From the NCBI GenBank assembly GCA_947594425.1, contig CANQED010000002.1:250364-314363 (forward strand): 64,000 bases of DNA. Reading direction: 5' to 3'. Shown here piece after piece: positions 34,559-43,459 of the stretch (its first letter is position 1; every line of letters starts with the position of its first letter). The translations under genes were made by a program, and so were the position numbers. The DNA comes from an uncultured Ruminiclostridium sp. (GTDB lineage: Bacteria; Bacillota; Clostridia; Oscillospirales; Ruminococcaceae). The notes under the pieces are model-generated. The model had not been told where the DNA came from. It ran no database searches and saw only the letters and a program-made list of their open reading frames with translations.

Positions 34559-35041
34559 TTATTTCTTATTATCAAGCGTATTTAGCAGTACCACCGCGTG
34601 AGCGGAAATGCCCTTTCCCCCCGCGCCGAGCCCCTCCTCGGTGGTAGCCTTTACGCTTATCACATTCTTATCTAAGGCAAGAGCGTTTGCGATATTCTCC
34701 CGCATTGCTCCTATATAGTCTTTAAGCTTCGGTCGCTCGGCTATTATCGTTATATCGGCGTTTGAGAGAAAATAGCCCTCGTTATTGATAAGCTCGTTTA
34801 CTTTTTGCAAAAGCAGCATGCTGCTTATCCCCTTATATCTCTCGTCGGTATCGGGAAAATGCCCGCCTATATCGCCCAGCGCCGCCGCGCCTAACATAGC
34901 GTCCATAAGCGCGTGAACGGCGACATCTGCGTCCGAGTGCCCGAGCAAGCCCTCGTCATACTCTATCCTTTCGCCGCACAATATAAGCTCTCTGTTCGGC
35001 ACAAGGCGGTGCATATCATAGCCGTGACCTATTCTGAACAT
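34559..35041 (-). CDS. ispF: 2-C-methyl-D-erythritol 2,4-cyclodiphosphate synthase
   Basis: 160 residues. The metal-binding GHGYDMHRL, the [26 protein letters not shown] segment and [19 protein letters not shown] are characteristic of IspF. It cyclises the CDP-methylerythritol 2-phosphate intermediate in the MEP isoprenoid pathway, normally as a trimer. The reading frame overlaps ispD by 13 bases, so the two consecutive-pathway enzymes are coupled. Confidence 0.97.
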   Translation of the reverse strand: MFRIGHGYDMHRLVPNRELILCGERIEYDEGLLGHSDADVAVHALMDAMLGAAALGDIGGHFPDTDERYKGISSMLLLQKVNELINNEGYFLSNADITIIAERPKLKDYIGAMRENIANALALDKNVISVKATTEEGLGAGGKGISAHAVVLLNTLDNKK

Positions 35042-35751
35042 TGCTTTCTCCTTATCCTGCCGCCAAATTCGGGGTACGCCCCGACTATTGCCTCGGCGTA
35101 TATCATATCCTCGGGGGTGGTGAGCTTGATATTGCGCATATCGCCCTCTACCGTCCTAACGGGATAGCCCGCATATTCAAATAATGACGCGTCGTCGGTG
35201 ACAAAGCTTATTTTATCCCCGATAAGCCCCGCCGCCGCGAGATATTTTTCCTTGTCAAAGCCCTGCGGGGTCTGCACCGAATAAAGCGTGCTGCGGTCGG
35301 GAGTATTTATCACCGTACCGTCTGTGCAGAATTTAACGGTATCTTTAAGCGGCACGACGGGTATAGCCGCGCCGTATGACAGCGCCGCGTTTATCACGTC
35401 TTTTATCACTCTGCCGCAGACGAATGGTCTCGCCGCGTCGTGTATCAGCACCGTCCGCGCCCTGTCAAAACAGGCGGCTATGCCGTTTAGCGCCGAGCCC
35501 GCCCTTGTGTCTGCGCCGTAGGCGAATTTTATCGGCTTAGTTAGCTGATAATCCGACAAGATACGACAGTATTCGTCTTTTTTATCCGAGGGGATAACAA
35601 GTATCAGCTCGTCGGCGTATTCGCCTAAGGCGGACATGCTGTAGATAAACACAGGCACGCCCGAGACGGGTGAAAGCAGCTTGTCCTTTCCCATTCGGGT
35701 CGAACTGCCGCCCGCGACTATCACCGCCGATACAAATATATCATTCGACAT
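35029..35751 (-). CDS. ispD: 2-C-methyl-D-erythritol 4-phosphate cytidylyltransferase
   Basis: 240 residues. The nucleotide-binding start [28 protein letters not shown] and [13 protein letters not shown] are IspD signatures. It transfers CMP from CTP to methylerythritol phosphate in the MEP pathway. Its start overlaps the end of pheA by 11 bases and its end overlaps ispF, so aromatic and isoprenoid genes are mixed in one operon. Confidence 0.97.
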   Translation of the reverse strand: MSNDIFVSAVIVAGGSSTRMGKDKLLSPVSGVPVFIYSMSALGEYADELILVIPSDKKDEYCRILSDYQLTKPIKFAYGADTRAGSALNGIAACFDRARTVLIHDAARPFVCGRVIKDVINAALSYGAAIPVVPLKDTVKFCTDGTVINTPDRSTLYSVQTPQGFDKEKYLAAAGLIGDKISFVTDDASLFEYAGYPVRTVEGDMRNIKLTTPEDMIYAEAIVGAYPEFGGRIRRKQCSE

Positions 35752-36871
35752 GGCTGTAATTGCCGAGATACTTAAAATATCTCATCTCCTGCGAAAGATC
35801 GGTCAAAAGTCTTACCACGTCGGGATTTTTGACGCTTCCCTCAAAATCGAGATAAAATATAACGTCGAACGCCTCGGTCTTGATATCCCTCGCGCGGTGC
35901 GGAACAGGCGCGCTTTGTATGCGGGTGAGGTTCAGCCCGTAAAAGTAAAATCTCGTAAGCAGTCTGTACAGTGCGCCGGATGTATGCGGCACGGACAATG
36001 ACAAAGATATTATATCCGAGTCGTAATCGACCTCGTTATGCTTTGACACGCAGATAAAGCGGGTGGTGTTGTCGGGGTTGTCCGCTATCCTGCGCTGTAG
36101 TATCTCCAGCCCGTACAGCCCGGCACAGTCCTCCGAGCAGATAGCCGCTAAGCCCTCTTCGTCCGACTCCGCTACCATTTTAGCGGCAAGAGCGGTATTG
36201 CTGTAGCCGTGCGGCTTAGCCCCGCTGCGCTTTAAAAACTGCGAGCACTGCATAAGCGCCTGCTCGTGGGAGTAAATATTCTTTATCTCCCCCGCCGTCT
36301 TTTTCGCCGCAAGGCAATGGTCTATCGACACCTGTGTGCTTTTTACTATATAAAAATCATATTCGGCAAGCAATTCGTAAGTAAGGTCGACCTCGCCCGC
36401 GGACGAGTTTTCTATCGGCAAAACGCCATAATCCTCTCTGCCGTCGTTTACCGCGCGGAATATGTCCTCAAAGTCGGGATAGAATGTAAGCGTCGTATCG
36501 CCGAATATCTTTCTGCATGCCTTTTCGGTGTTGCTGCCCACAGTCCCCGGGCAGGCTACCCGTCTGCCCACCCCAAAGGGCTCGGTGAGCATGGGCTCGG
36601 GGCAGGACAAAACATTGCGCTGCAGGCATTTAGAGATATCCATTAGGTTAGTAAAGAGCAGCTTTGCCCCATCGGATAATTCGTCGGGAGCGGCGGCGGA
36701 CATACGCTTAAGTATATCCTCCTCGCGCTTTCCCTGAAATACGGGCATACCCTTTTCTTTCTTGTATTTTGCCACCGATACGCAAAGATCCATTCTCCGC
36801 AGGAAAAGCTCAAGCAGCTTATCGTCTATATCGTCTATTTCCCCGCGTATGCTGTTAAGATCTAACTCCAT
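35741..36871 (-). CDS. pheA: Bifunctional chorismate mutase/prephenate dehydratase
   Basis: About 376 residues from the ATG at 36871 (AAAAGGAAAA upstream); an ATG 11 codons earlier has no ribosome binding site. The N-terminal AroQ chorismate mutase domain (IRGEIDDIDDKLLELFLRRMDL) is followed by the prephenate dehydratase domain (LPIENSSAGEVDLTYELL, NTTRFICVSK) and a C-terminal ACT domain (SGALYRLLTRFYFYGLNLTRIQS). It makes phenylpyruvate from chorismate. The usual phenylalanine-binding ESRP of the ACT domain reads QSAP, so feedback may be weaker. That is inference. Confidence 0.95.
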   Translation of the reverse strand: MELDLNSIRGEIDDIDDKLLELFLRRMDLCVSVAKYKKEKGMPVFQGKREEDILKRMSAAAPDELSDGAKLLFTNLMDISKCLQRNVLSCPEPMLTEPFGVGRRVACPGTVGSNTEKACRKIFGDTTLTFYPDFEDIFRAVNDGREDYGVLPIENSSAGEVDLTYELLAEYDFYIVKSTQVSIDHCLAAKKTAGEIKNIYSHEQALMQCSQFLKRSGAKPHGYSNTALAAKMVAESDEEGLAAICSEDCAGLYGLEILQRRIADNPDNTTRFICVSKHNEVDYDSDIISLSLSVPHTSGALYRLLTRFYFYGLNLTRIQSAPVPHRARDIKTEAFDVIFYLDFEGSVKNPDVVRLLTDLSQEMRYFKYLGNYSHVE

Positions 36872-36905
36872 CCGTTCTTTTCCTTTTCTGCCTTTTTCTA
36901 TCATC

Positions 36906-36939
36906 TATAAAGCGCCGCAATATATCTACTGCGGCGCTT
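36906..36939 (-). terminator. Hairpin between the pseudokinase gene and pheA
   Basis: AAGCGCCGCA pairs perfectly with TGCGGCGCTT. On the minus strand only TTTATAG follows, so termination may be partial, with some read-through from the pseudokinase gene into pheA. Confidence 0.55.
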
Positions 36940-36958
36940 AGAGGTCTATATATTCAGA

Positions 36959-38722
36959 TCATTCGCCGCTCGACTGCCCGCCCTGCTCGCCGCCTGATTG
37001 CTCGCTCGTATTAGCGCCTGAGCTTTCTTCGGGAGCCTTGGCATAATATACGGTTATGACCTCGCTCTTTTCAACGTCGACCATTTCGCCGACCGCCTTG
37101 TTGCAGTATACCACGTAACCCTCTTTTACATCGGCGGTGGTTATCTGCTTGGTGTCGTATTTTATATTCTTCTGTGAAAGCAGCAATACATACTGCTCCA
37201 TAGTCTTATCCTTATAATCGGGGAGAGCTATCTTGCGCGGTCCCTTGCTTACCGTGAGGGTTATCTCCGCGCCCTCGCTTATCTCGGTGCCGGGCTTTAT
37301 GCTCTGCTCGGTGATAAAGCCGCTTCCTATCTCGTCGTTAAACTCATACTTGACGGTTATCTTGAGATAATCGTAACGCTCGTTCTGATTTACGTTGGAT
37401 ATAAGATTGCCCTCAAAGGTCGGACATTCATATATAACATCGGGAACATAAGAGGTGTCGTCCATGGTGGTCACCGTCGTCTCGGGCAGAGAGGACTGGG
37501 CCGAGGTCTGCTCGGGAGCAGAATAAAAGTTAGGGTCGTTATTTGAGCTTGTATTGGACTTATCCATAGCAAGCAGGGCTATCGCCACCGAAAAGCCTAT
37601 TATCACCGCTAAGCACACCGCTATCCCCGCGATAACTATTATGCGGTTGTTGCGCTCTTTTTTCTTTGCGGCCTGAGCCCCTGCCTGCGCCGCTACTACT
37701 CTCGCCTTAGCGGCTTGGGGCTTAACGGCGGGCTTAATAGCCTCGGTCTCGGCGGTGTTAAAGCGCGGCTGCTCGAACAGCTTGACTACAAGCTCGGTAA
37801 TGGTCTGTATCCTCGACGAGGTGTTGAGCTTAAGCCCGTTCATTATCACCTTAGATACGTGCGAGGGTATGTTGCGGTTTATCGCCATTGGCTCGGGGCA
37901 GCTGCCGTCGTCTATCCTGCCGATAGCCTCGGGAGGAGTAAGCCCCGTCAGCACCCTGTAAAGTGTAGCGCATATGCCGTATACGTCCGTCCACGTCCCG
38001 TGCCATTCGCTCGACGAATATTGCTCGGGCGCGGAATATCCCGGCACAAGGTCGCACGCTATCTCGGTATTTGTCGTCCTTGCGGCGGATATCTGAAAAT
38101 CTATCAGCTTCAGCTCGTTTTTGTCGGTAACGAGTATCGTCTGCGGGCTTATGCCTCTGTGTATTATCCCCGCGGAATGCACAAGGCTGAGCGTGGTGAG
38201 TATCGGCGGGAAAAGCTCTTTTACCTTATCCCAGCTGAGCTCTCCGGAGCAGTTTTGCAAATACGCCTTTAGCGTAATGCCGTTGATATATTCATACACC
38301 ACATATGCGGTATTGTTTTGCGGAAATATATCCAGCACCGTCTGGATATGCGTCATAGACCTTGCTTTCATAAGCGCGCGGTTGAGCTCGACAAATTCCG
38401 ACATATAGGTCTTATACAGCGGCAGGCTGTTAGGCTCCACCGTTATCGTCTCGGCGTCCTTTTTCCTTGTGCAAAGGGCGTCGGGCATATATTCTCTTAT
38501 CGTGACCTTAGCGGCGGTCACTTTGTCATAGCCGATATAGGTAGCGCCCTCGCCGTTATAGCTGAGCAGCTTTCCTGCGATATATCTGTCATTAAGCAGC
38601 GTACCCGGTGCGAGATATGAGGGAAGATACGGGGCGTCGTCGCTGTAGCCGCAGTGCTCGCATACGCCCTCTTTGTCCTTCACATTCATACAACCCATGC
38701 AAAGTTCGCTTTTTTCCGTCAT
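36959..38722 (-). CDS. Zinc-ribbon pseudokinase with PASTA-like C-terminus
   Basis: About 587 residues from the ATG at 38722 (AAAGGA upstream). The N-terminus has a zinc ribbon (Cys8, Cys11, Cys21, Cys24), then a Ser/Thr-kinase-fold domain (about 40-310), a lysine/alanine-rich linker, one transmembrane helix (about 360-385), and extracellular PASTA-like modules ending in a Ser/Gly-rich tail. Key catalytic residues are altered: the ATP-binding Lys is Arg76 (VTIREY), HRD is His-Arg-Gly190, the following Asn is Thr195, and DFG is Asp-Phe-Gln210. The kinase is thus probably inactive. It may sense cell-wall fragments and signal by binding. An active kinase is elsewhere or absent. Confidence 0.88.
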   Translation of the reverse strand: MTEKSELCMGCMNVKDKEGVCEHCGYSDDAPYLPSYLAPGTLLNDRYIAGKLLSYNGEGATYIGYDKVTAAKVTIREYMPDALCTRKKDAETITVEPNSLPLYKTYMSEFVELNRALMKARSMTHIQTVLDIFPQNNTAYVVYEYINGITLKAYLQNCSGELSWDKVKELFPPILTTLSLVHSAGIIHRGISPQTILVTDKNELKLIDFQISAARTTNTEIACDLVPGYSAPEQYSSSEWHGTWTDVYGICATLYRVLTGLTPPEAIGRIDDGSCPEPMAINRNIPSHVSKVIMNGLKLNTSSRIQTITELVVKLFEQPRFNTAETEAIKPAVKPQAAKARVVAAQAGAQAAKKKERNNRIIVIAGIAVCLAVIIGFSVAIALLAMDKSNTSSNNDPNFYSAPEQTSAQSSLPETTVTTMDDTSYVPDVIYECPTFEGNLISNVNQNERYDYLKITVKYEFNDEIGSGFITEQSIKPGTEISEGAEITLTVSKGPRKIALPDYKDKTMEQYVLLLSQKNIKYDTKQITTADVKEGYVVYCNKAVGEMVDVEKSEVITVYYAKAPEESSGANTSEQSGGEQGGQSSGE

Positions 38723-38791
38723 AGCAGACTGTCCTTTCCGTCGACATTCTTTGTTCTGCACTAATAATCAAAATTTTCCCATACGTCTATT

Positions 38792-38820
38792 ATAATAACG
38801 TATAAAATTAAGAATGTCAA
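38792..38820 (-). promoter_or_regulatory. Promoter of the pseudokinase gene
   Basis: On the minus strand, TTGACA (38815-38820) and TATTAT (38792-38797), spacer 17, about 65 bases upstream of the start. Confidence 0.75.
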
Positions 38821-38940
38821 CGGTTTTTTTAAAGTTGTAATTATTTTGTAACCTTTATAAAAAAATCGGTATTAAAATAGATAATCCCGACCTTAAAAAA
38901 GGTAAATGTTTTTGTATAACTTGACTAAGCGCGCTTATCC

Positions 38941-39255
38941 TCAAAACTTATCGGCAAAGTACGCCGTCACCGACATCTCCCTGCCGCTCGTCTTATCCTT
39001 TCCGCGCACGGTTATCCCCGATAAATTCATAAGAAATCCGACCCGTACCTCGCTTATATCGCAGCGCATAACGTCCTTGCCGCCGCACACGAGCACAAAG
39101 TCCCCGTCCATTATATTGACGGCGCCGTTTCCTCCGACCCTATGCTCGGCATAGGTCTCGCTGTCGCGCTCGACGACGTATTTCAGCGGGCGGCGGTCTA
39201 GCGCCTCTTTTTCCTTTACCGACATGGTGTCGGTGCTTTTTGCCTTTTTAAACAT
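38941..39255 (-). CDS. Hypothetical protein at the end of the fabD operon
   Basis: 104 residues, not recognised. The N-terminal third is charged and the rest looks like a small beta-rich domain (VNIMDGDFVLVCGGKDVMRC, GITVRGKDKTSGREM). No signal peptide or membrane segment is seen, so it should be cytoplasmic. It lies 2 bases after acyP, so it belongs to the same leftward operon. Confidence 0.7.
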   Translation of the reverse strand: MFKKAKSTDTMSVKEKEALDRRPLKYVVERDSETYAEHRVGGNGAVNIMDGDFVLVCGGKDVMRCDISEVRVGFLMNLSGITVRGKDKTSGREMSVTAYFADKF

Positions 39256-39257
39256 AT

Positions 39258-39527
39258 CTACCTTATCTCAAAATCGCGGTCGTCCTCTAACGGGACGTCC
39301 TTTACGCTGAAATTCTCTATCCTGATATAGCTGCCGCTCTCTATAGACAGCAGGACCTTTTCTATATCCTGCTCGCTGCCCTCGAGCTCCATCTCGACAT
39401 TGCCGTCGGCTAAATTCTTGACCCAGCCCGTGACGCGGTACAGCTGCGCCGTGTGATACGCCCTATAGCGAAAGCCCACGCCCTGCACAAGCCCGCTGAA
39501 TACATAATGTCTGCGTATTTTTTGCAT
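39258..39527 (-). CDS. acyP: Acylphosphatase
   Basis: 89 residues. The phosphate-binding loop VFSGLVQGVGFRYRAYHTA with its conserved Arg, and the Asn of VTGWVKNLADGNVEMELEG, are present. It hydrolyses small acyl phosphates such as acetyl or carbamoyl phosphate. It lies 2 bases downstream of the fumarase alpha gene in a tight leftward operon. Confidence 0.95.
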   Translation of the reverse strand: MQKIRRHYVFSGLVQGVGFRYRAYHTAQLYRVTGWVKNLADGNVEMELEGSEQDIEKVLLSIESGSYIRIENFSVKDVPLEDDRDFEIR

Positions 39528-39529
39528 AG

Positions 39530-40372
39530 CTATATACGCGCGTGGGCGTGGCGTGTGACGTGGCAGCCGATATTTACCGCTACGGGCAGCCCCGCTATAT
39601 GCGTGGAGAATTTTTCTATATTGACATACAGGGCGGTCACCGTCCCGCCAAAGCCCTGAGCCCCTATGCCGAGCATATTTATCCGCCTAAGCATCTCGCT
39701 CTCCATTTCGGCGTACAAGGGGTCTGAGTTGCGGGTATTAAGGTCGCGGCACAGCGCCTTTTTGGCGAGCAGCGCGCTGTACTCAAAGTCGCCGCCTATG
39801 CCCACCCCGACCGTTATCGGCGGGCAGGGATTGCTCCCCGCACTTGACACCGTGTCCACGACAAAATCAATAATATCCTCTTTTGTCGCCGACGGGGTAA
39901 ACATCTTAAGCGCGCTCATATTCTCACTGCCAAAGCCCTTAGGCGCTACGGTCACATCCACCCCGTCGCCCTCGACTATGCGGGTGTGTATCACGGCGGG
40001 GGCGTTGCAGTCTGTATTCTTCCTTACCAAAGGGTCGCCGACTATCGACAGCCTCAGCCGCCCGTTTATGTACCCGTCCGACACGCCGTCGTTTATCGCC
40101 TGCTCAAGGCTTCCGCCGACAAAATGCACGTCCTGCCCGACGTCGATAAAGATGACCGCCATGCCGGTATCCTGACATATCGGCACGCCGAGCTGCTTTG
40201 CGCAGTCTATGTTGCTGACTATATCGCCGAGCACCGAGCGGCACAGCTCGCTTTGCTCGTCTTCTATACAGCCGCTTATCTTTTCTTTCATGCCGTCGGG
40301 GAGGAAAAGATTGGCGCTGATACAAAGCTCGCTAACTTTGCTCCTTATCTCACTTACATCTATCTCACGCAT
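39530..40372 (-). CDS. Class I fumarate hydratase/tartrate dehydratase, alpha subunit
   Basis: About 280 residues from ATG at 40372, eight bases after AAAGGG; the GTG at 40381 overlaps that site. Three Fe-S cluster cysteines are visible in ICQDTGM, SNPCPPITVG and NIGCHVTRHAH. The alpha subunit of class I hydratases works with a beta subunit to interconvert fumarate and malate or act on tartrate. The beta gene, usually next door, is not in this window. The start overlaps the end of the amidohydrolase by eight bases. Confidence 0.9.
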   Translation of the reverse strand: MREIDVSEIRSKVSELCISANLFLPDGMKEKISGCIEDEQSELCRSVLGDIVSNIDCAKQLGVPICQDTGMAVIFIDVGQDVHFVGGSLEQAINDGVSDGYINGRLRLSIVGDPLVRKNTDCNAPAVIHTRIVEGDGVDVTVAPKGFGSENMSALKMFTPSATKEDIIDFVVDTVSSAGSNPCPPITVGVGIGGDFEYSALLAKKALCRDLNTRNSDPLYAEMESEMLRRINMLGIGAQGFGGTVTALYVNIEKFSTHIAGLPVAVNIGCHVTRHAHARI

Positions 40373-41552
40373 TGCTTTCACCCTTTACTTTCTTTCCGTC
40401 GATTATCACAGTGTGCGGCGTTACTCTTACGTCGAGCGGGTCGCCGTCAAAAAGCAGTATATCCGCGTCCTTTCCCGCCTTTATGCTGCCGACCCTGTCG
40501 TCTATGCGGGCTATGCGGGCGGGGTATATCGTGATAGCCTTAATAGCCTCGGTCTTATCCAGTCCGCCGCGCACCGCTATTGCCGCGCTGAGAGGCAGGT
40601 ACTGCTCGGGCACGACCGGGTGGTCGGTGCATATACATATCGGCACGCCCGCCCTGCTTAATATCGCGGCATTTTGTATCGTCTGATTTTTTAGCTCGGG
40701 CTTGCTGCGGTCGCATATGATAGGACCTACCACTGCGGGATATCCGTCCTTAGCGAGCTCGTCGGCGATAAGGTGTCCCTCGGTCGCGTGTATCAGCACG
40801 CCGTCTATGTCAAACTCCCTGCACAGCCTTATCGCGGTAAAAATATCGTCCGCCCTGTGAGCGTGTATATGCGCGGGTATCTCTTTTCTTATCAGCGGCA
40901 AGAGCGCCTCGCACTTAGCGTCATAGTCGGGGCGGTCTAGCTCGTCGTCGGTGCCTATGCTGCCCAGCCATTTGTCAGTGTCCTCGGCGTAGCGCTTAGC
41001 CTTGCTCAGCTGCTCGCGGATTATCGCGGCGGTCGCCATTCGGGTGGTGGGCGCGCAGTCCTTATCTTTATAGACGGATTTAGGATTTTCGCCGAGGGCA
41101 AATTTTACCGAAAGCGGCTGCTTTATCACACGGTCGTCTATCCTCGGGCTGCCGTATGTTTTCATGGCGAGAAAAGTCCCGCCGAGCGGGTTGGCGCTGC
41201 CCATACCGGTTATCACGGCGGTTACCCCCGCGTATGCCGCCTCGTCAAAGCAGCGGTCGGTCGGGTTTATCATATCCAGCGCGCGAAGATTAGGAGAGGA
41301 GGGGTCGTTCTCCTCGTTGCCGTCGTCCCCCTCAAAGCCGAGCCCGTCCTCCCACGCGCCTATATGGCAGTGGCAGTCGACAAAGCCCGGATATGCGGTA
41401 AGCCCCCGCGCGTTGATATCCCCCTCGGCAGGCGAGAGCGTAAGCTCGCTCATCTTGCCGACGGCGGATATTTTATCCCCCTCTATCATGATATATCCGT
41501 CCTTAATATTTTCTCCCTCGGCGGTAAAAATGTCCGCATTGTATATCAGCAT
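40365..41552 (-). CDS. Amidohydrolase-superfamily enzyme
   Basis: About 395 residues from ATG at 41552 (GGAGG four bases upstream). It shows the metal-binding HxH (FVDCHCHIGAWEDG), His in HIHAHRADD and HATEGHLI, and Asp in ICTDHPVVPEQ. A small N-terminal beta domain (LIYNADIFTAEGENIKDG) completes the imidazolonepropionase-like/dihydroorotase-type layout. It should hydrolyse a C-N bond in a cyclic or amide substrate; which one is not known. It is cotranscribed with aroK upstream and fumarase alpha downstream. Confidence 0.87.
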   Translation of the reverse strand: MLIYNADIFTAEGENIKDGYIMIEGDKISAVGKMSELTLSPAEGDINARGLTAYPGFVDCHCHIGAWEDGLGFEGDDGNEENDPSSPNLRALDMINPTDRCFDEAAYAGVTAVITGMGSANPLGGTFLAMKTYGSPRIDDRVIKQPLSVKFALGENPKSVYKDKDCAPTTRMATAAIIREQLSKAKRYAEDTDKWLGSIGTDDELDRPDYDAKCEALLPLIRKEIPAHIHAHRADDIFTAIRLCREFDIDGVLIHATEGHLIADELAKDGYPAVVGPIICDRSKPELKNQTIQNAAILSRAGVPICICTDHPVVPEQYLPLSAAIAVRGGLDKTEAIKAITIYPARIARIDDRVGSIKAGKDADILLFDGDPLDVRVTPHTVIIDGKKVKGESNA

Positions 41553-41562
41553 ACAGCCTCCA

Positions 41563-42066
41563 TTATCTGTCAAGCATATTTATAAACTTTACTATCTCCG
41601 CGACTATCGAGCGATCGTCTATGTTGGCGTTTATCTCATAGGTGCAGTTTTTGCGGTAAATAGGCAACCGCTTGTCGTACAGCTGCTTTAGCTGCTCGCG
41701 GGTATTTTGCTGCACAAGAGGGCGGTTGGTATCGTCTTTTATCCGCTCATAGCAGGTATCGAACGACACGTTTAAAAAATACACCGTGCCGTTTTCTCTC
41801 GCGCGTGCGGCGGTCTCATCGTTAAGCATAGCCCCGCCGCCAGTAGCGACCACGGTATCTTTATCAAAGCCGAGTATATATTTCGCCTCGAGCTGCCTAA
41901 AATGCGGCTCGCCGTACTTATCGAATATCTCGGGTATCGTCATACCCTCTCCCTCGACTATACAGCGGTCGAGGTCGACAAATTCCGCCTTTGTCGAGCG
42001 CGAGAGCATTCTGCCTATGTGGCTCTTTCCGCAGCCCATAAAGCCGCAAAGGTACACCGTGCGCAT
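41563..42066 (-). CDS. aroK: Shikimate kinase
   Basis: 167 residues from the ATG at 42064-42066, which overlaps the aroE stop by one base (TAATG). Walker A GFMGCGKSHIG, the shikimate-binding Asp/Arg in FVDLDRCI and FRQLE, GGGAML and the lid Arg in TNRPLVQQ are all present. It phosphorylates shikimate in aromatic amino-acid synthesis. Translation is coupled to aroE, the preceding step. Confidence 0.95.
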   Translation of the reverse strand: MRTVYLCGFMGCGKSHIGRMLSRSTKAEFVDLDRCIVEGEGMTIPEIFDKYGEPHFRQLEAKYILGFDKDTVVATGGGAMLNDETAARARENGTVYFLNVSFDTCYERIKDDTNRPLVQQNTREQLKQLYDKRLPIYRKNCTYEINANIDDRSIVAEIVKFINMLDR

Positions 42067-42887
42067 TATACGAGCGCCTCCATATCGCGTACAAGCTGCC
42101 TTATATCGCCCTCGTCGTACTCCGAGCCGTCCCATATCTTATGCGCCGCGACAGCCTGCCATACAAGCATATTCATACCGCCGCAGACCTTAGCGCCCTT
42201 AGCCCTCATGAGCCGCATAAGCTTAGTCTCGCCCGGATTGTATATCAGGTCGAAAAAGCACGCCGCGTCTATCACGCTAAGCGCCTCTTCGCTAAGCGGA
42301 GAAGCGTCGACATTGGGGCTCATACCCACGGGGGTGGCGTTTATTACAAGGTCGTACTTCCCCGCAGCGTCCTTAAGCAGACAATATTCCGCGCTGTCGG
42401 GAGCAAGCGCGTTCAATTCCTCGCACAGCGCCGCCGCGACGGGCACGTCGTCGGGGCGCACCGCCACGGTGAGCTTTGCGCCGCGCATAACGGTCTCTAT
42501 AGCCGCCATACGCCCCACGCCTCCGCAGCCGAGCAGCATGACCCTGCCCGCGTTCTCCGCCCCGAGAGCCTTGACCGTGAGATTAAAGCCCACGCAGTCG
42601 GTATTGTACCCCACCGCCTCATTGTCGATGCAGTTTACGCTGTTATAGCGCTTTGCGCTGTCGTCAAGGCGCGCGCACATCTTGATTATATTTATCTTAT
42701 GCGGGATTGTTATATTAAAGCCGTCGAGAGTCCTCAGCATATCAAACGACTGCTCGAGCTTTTCGGGCGGTATCTCTATCGCGGTGTAGGTAAAATCCTC
42801 CACCCCCGACAATTTAAACAGCCGAGTATGTATCTGCGGGGACAGCGTATGCCCGAGCGGACAGCCTATCAATGCGTACTTTTTCAT
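42066..42887 (-). CDS. aroE: Shikimate dehydrogenase (NADP+)
   Basis: 273 residues. The substrate site has LIGCPLGHTLSP, FNITIPHKINI (catalytic Lys) and YNTDCVGF. The Rossmann motif is LLGCGGVGRMAAIE, and ATPVGMSPN follows. It reduces 3-dehydroshikimate to shikimate. Its start overlaps the PAP2 gene by four bases and its stop overlaps aroK by one, so the shikimate genes are embedded in the fabD operon. Confidence 0.97.
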   Translation of the reverse strand: MKKYALIGCPLGHTLSPQIHTRLFKLSGVEDFTYTAIEIPPEKLEQSFDMLRTLDGFNITIPHKINIIKMCARLDDSAKRYNSVNCIDNEAVGYNTDCVGFNLTVKALGAENAGRVMLLGCGGVGRMAAIETVMRGAKLTVAVRPDDVPVAAALCEELNALAPDSAEYCLLKDAAGKYDLVINATPVGMSPNVDASPLSEEALSVIDAACFFDLIYNPGETKLMRLMRAKGAKVCGGMNMLVWQAVAAHKIWDGSEYDEGDIRQLVRDMEALV

Positions 42888-43459
42888 AATCTACCTCCGT
42901 TAGAAGAAAATTTATTATTCAGCCTGTCGGCGACCTTGTCATAAAATGCGTTTACTATCAGCATAGCCGCCACGGCGCAGATAATGCCGAGTATCAGCCC
43001 GCCCAGCACGTCGGTCGGATAATGCACATACAGATACAGCCGCGAAAAGCCCATCAGCCCCGCGTACACGAGCGCCGCCGCGCCCAGCCGCTTATGATAG
43101 ATAAACAGCGATACCGCCGCGCCGACCGACGCGAGGGTATGCCCCGACGGGAATGACGGATCCTCGGGCGGCGGGACGATAAGCGTTATCCATTGGTGAA
43201 GTTCATATGGGCGCGGGCGGTCGATGATATTTTTCAGCAGAAGATTGCCGAATATCACCCCGAGTATCAGCGCGACAGCCATACATACACCCGCCTTTCG
43301 CGTTTGCTTAAAGCATAGGCAGGCTATCGCCGCTATTATCCATATTGCGCCCGCCTCGCCCGTAAAGCTTATCGCGCTCATTATCACGTCGAGTATCGGG
43401 TTAGCGATATTGTCCCTTATTGCGTCAAGTATCGAAAAGTCTACAGCGACGATATCCAT
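42884..43459 (-). CDS. PAP2-family membrane phosphatase
   Basis: 191 residues with about five transmembrane helices. The three phosphatase motifs are present: LLKNIIDRPRP, FPSGHTLAS and SRLYLYVHYPTDVLGG. Bacterial PAP2 proteins dephosphorylate lipid phosphates such as undecaprenyl pyrophosphate or phosphatidylglycerol phosphate on the outer membrane face. The exact lipid is unknown. The ATG overlaps the fabD stop (TAATG). Confidence 0.92.
   Translation of the reverse strand: MDIVAVDFSILDAIRDNIANPILDVIMSAISFTGEAGAIWIIAAIACLCFKQTRKAGVCMAVALILGVIFGNLLLKNIIDRPRPYELHQWITLIVPPPEDPSFPSGHTLASVGAAVSLFIYHKRLGAAALVYAGLMGFSRLYLYVHYPTDVLGGLILGIICAVAAMLIVNAFYDKVADRLNNKFSSNGGRL

Noticed and set aside
42141-42944. 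267-codon plus-strand frame opposite aroE
   Set aside because: It is a shadow of aroE and has no recognisable protein features.
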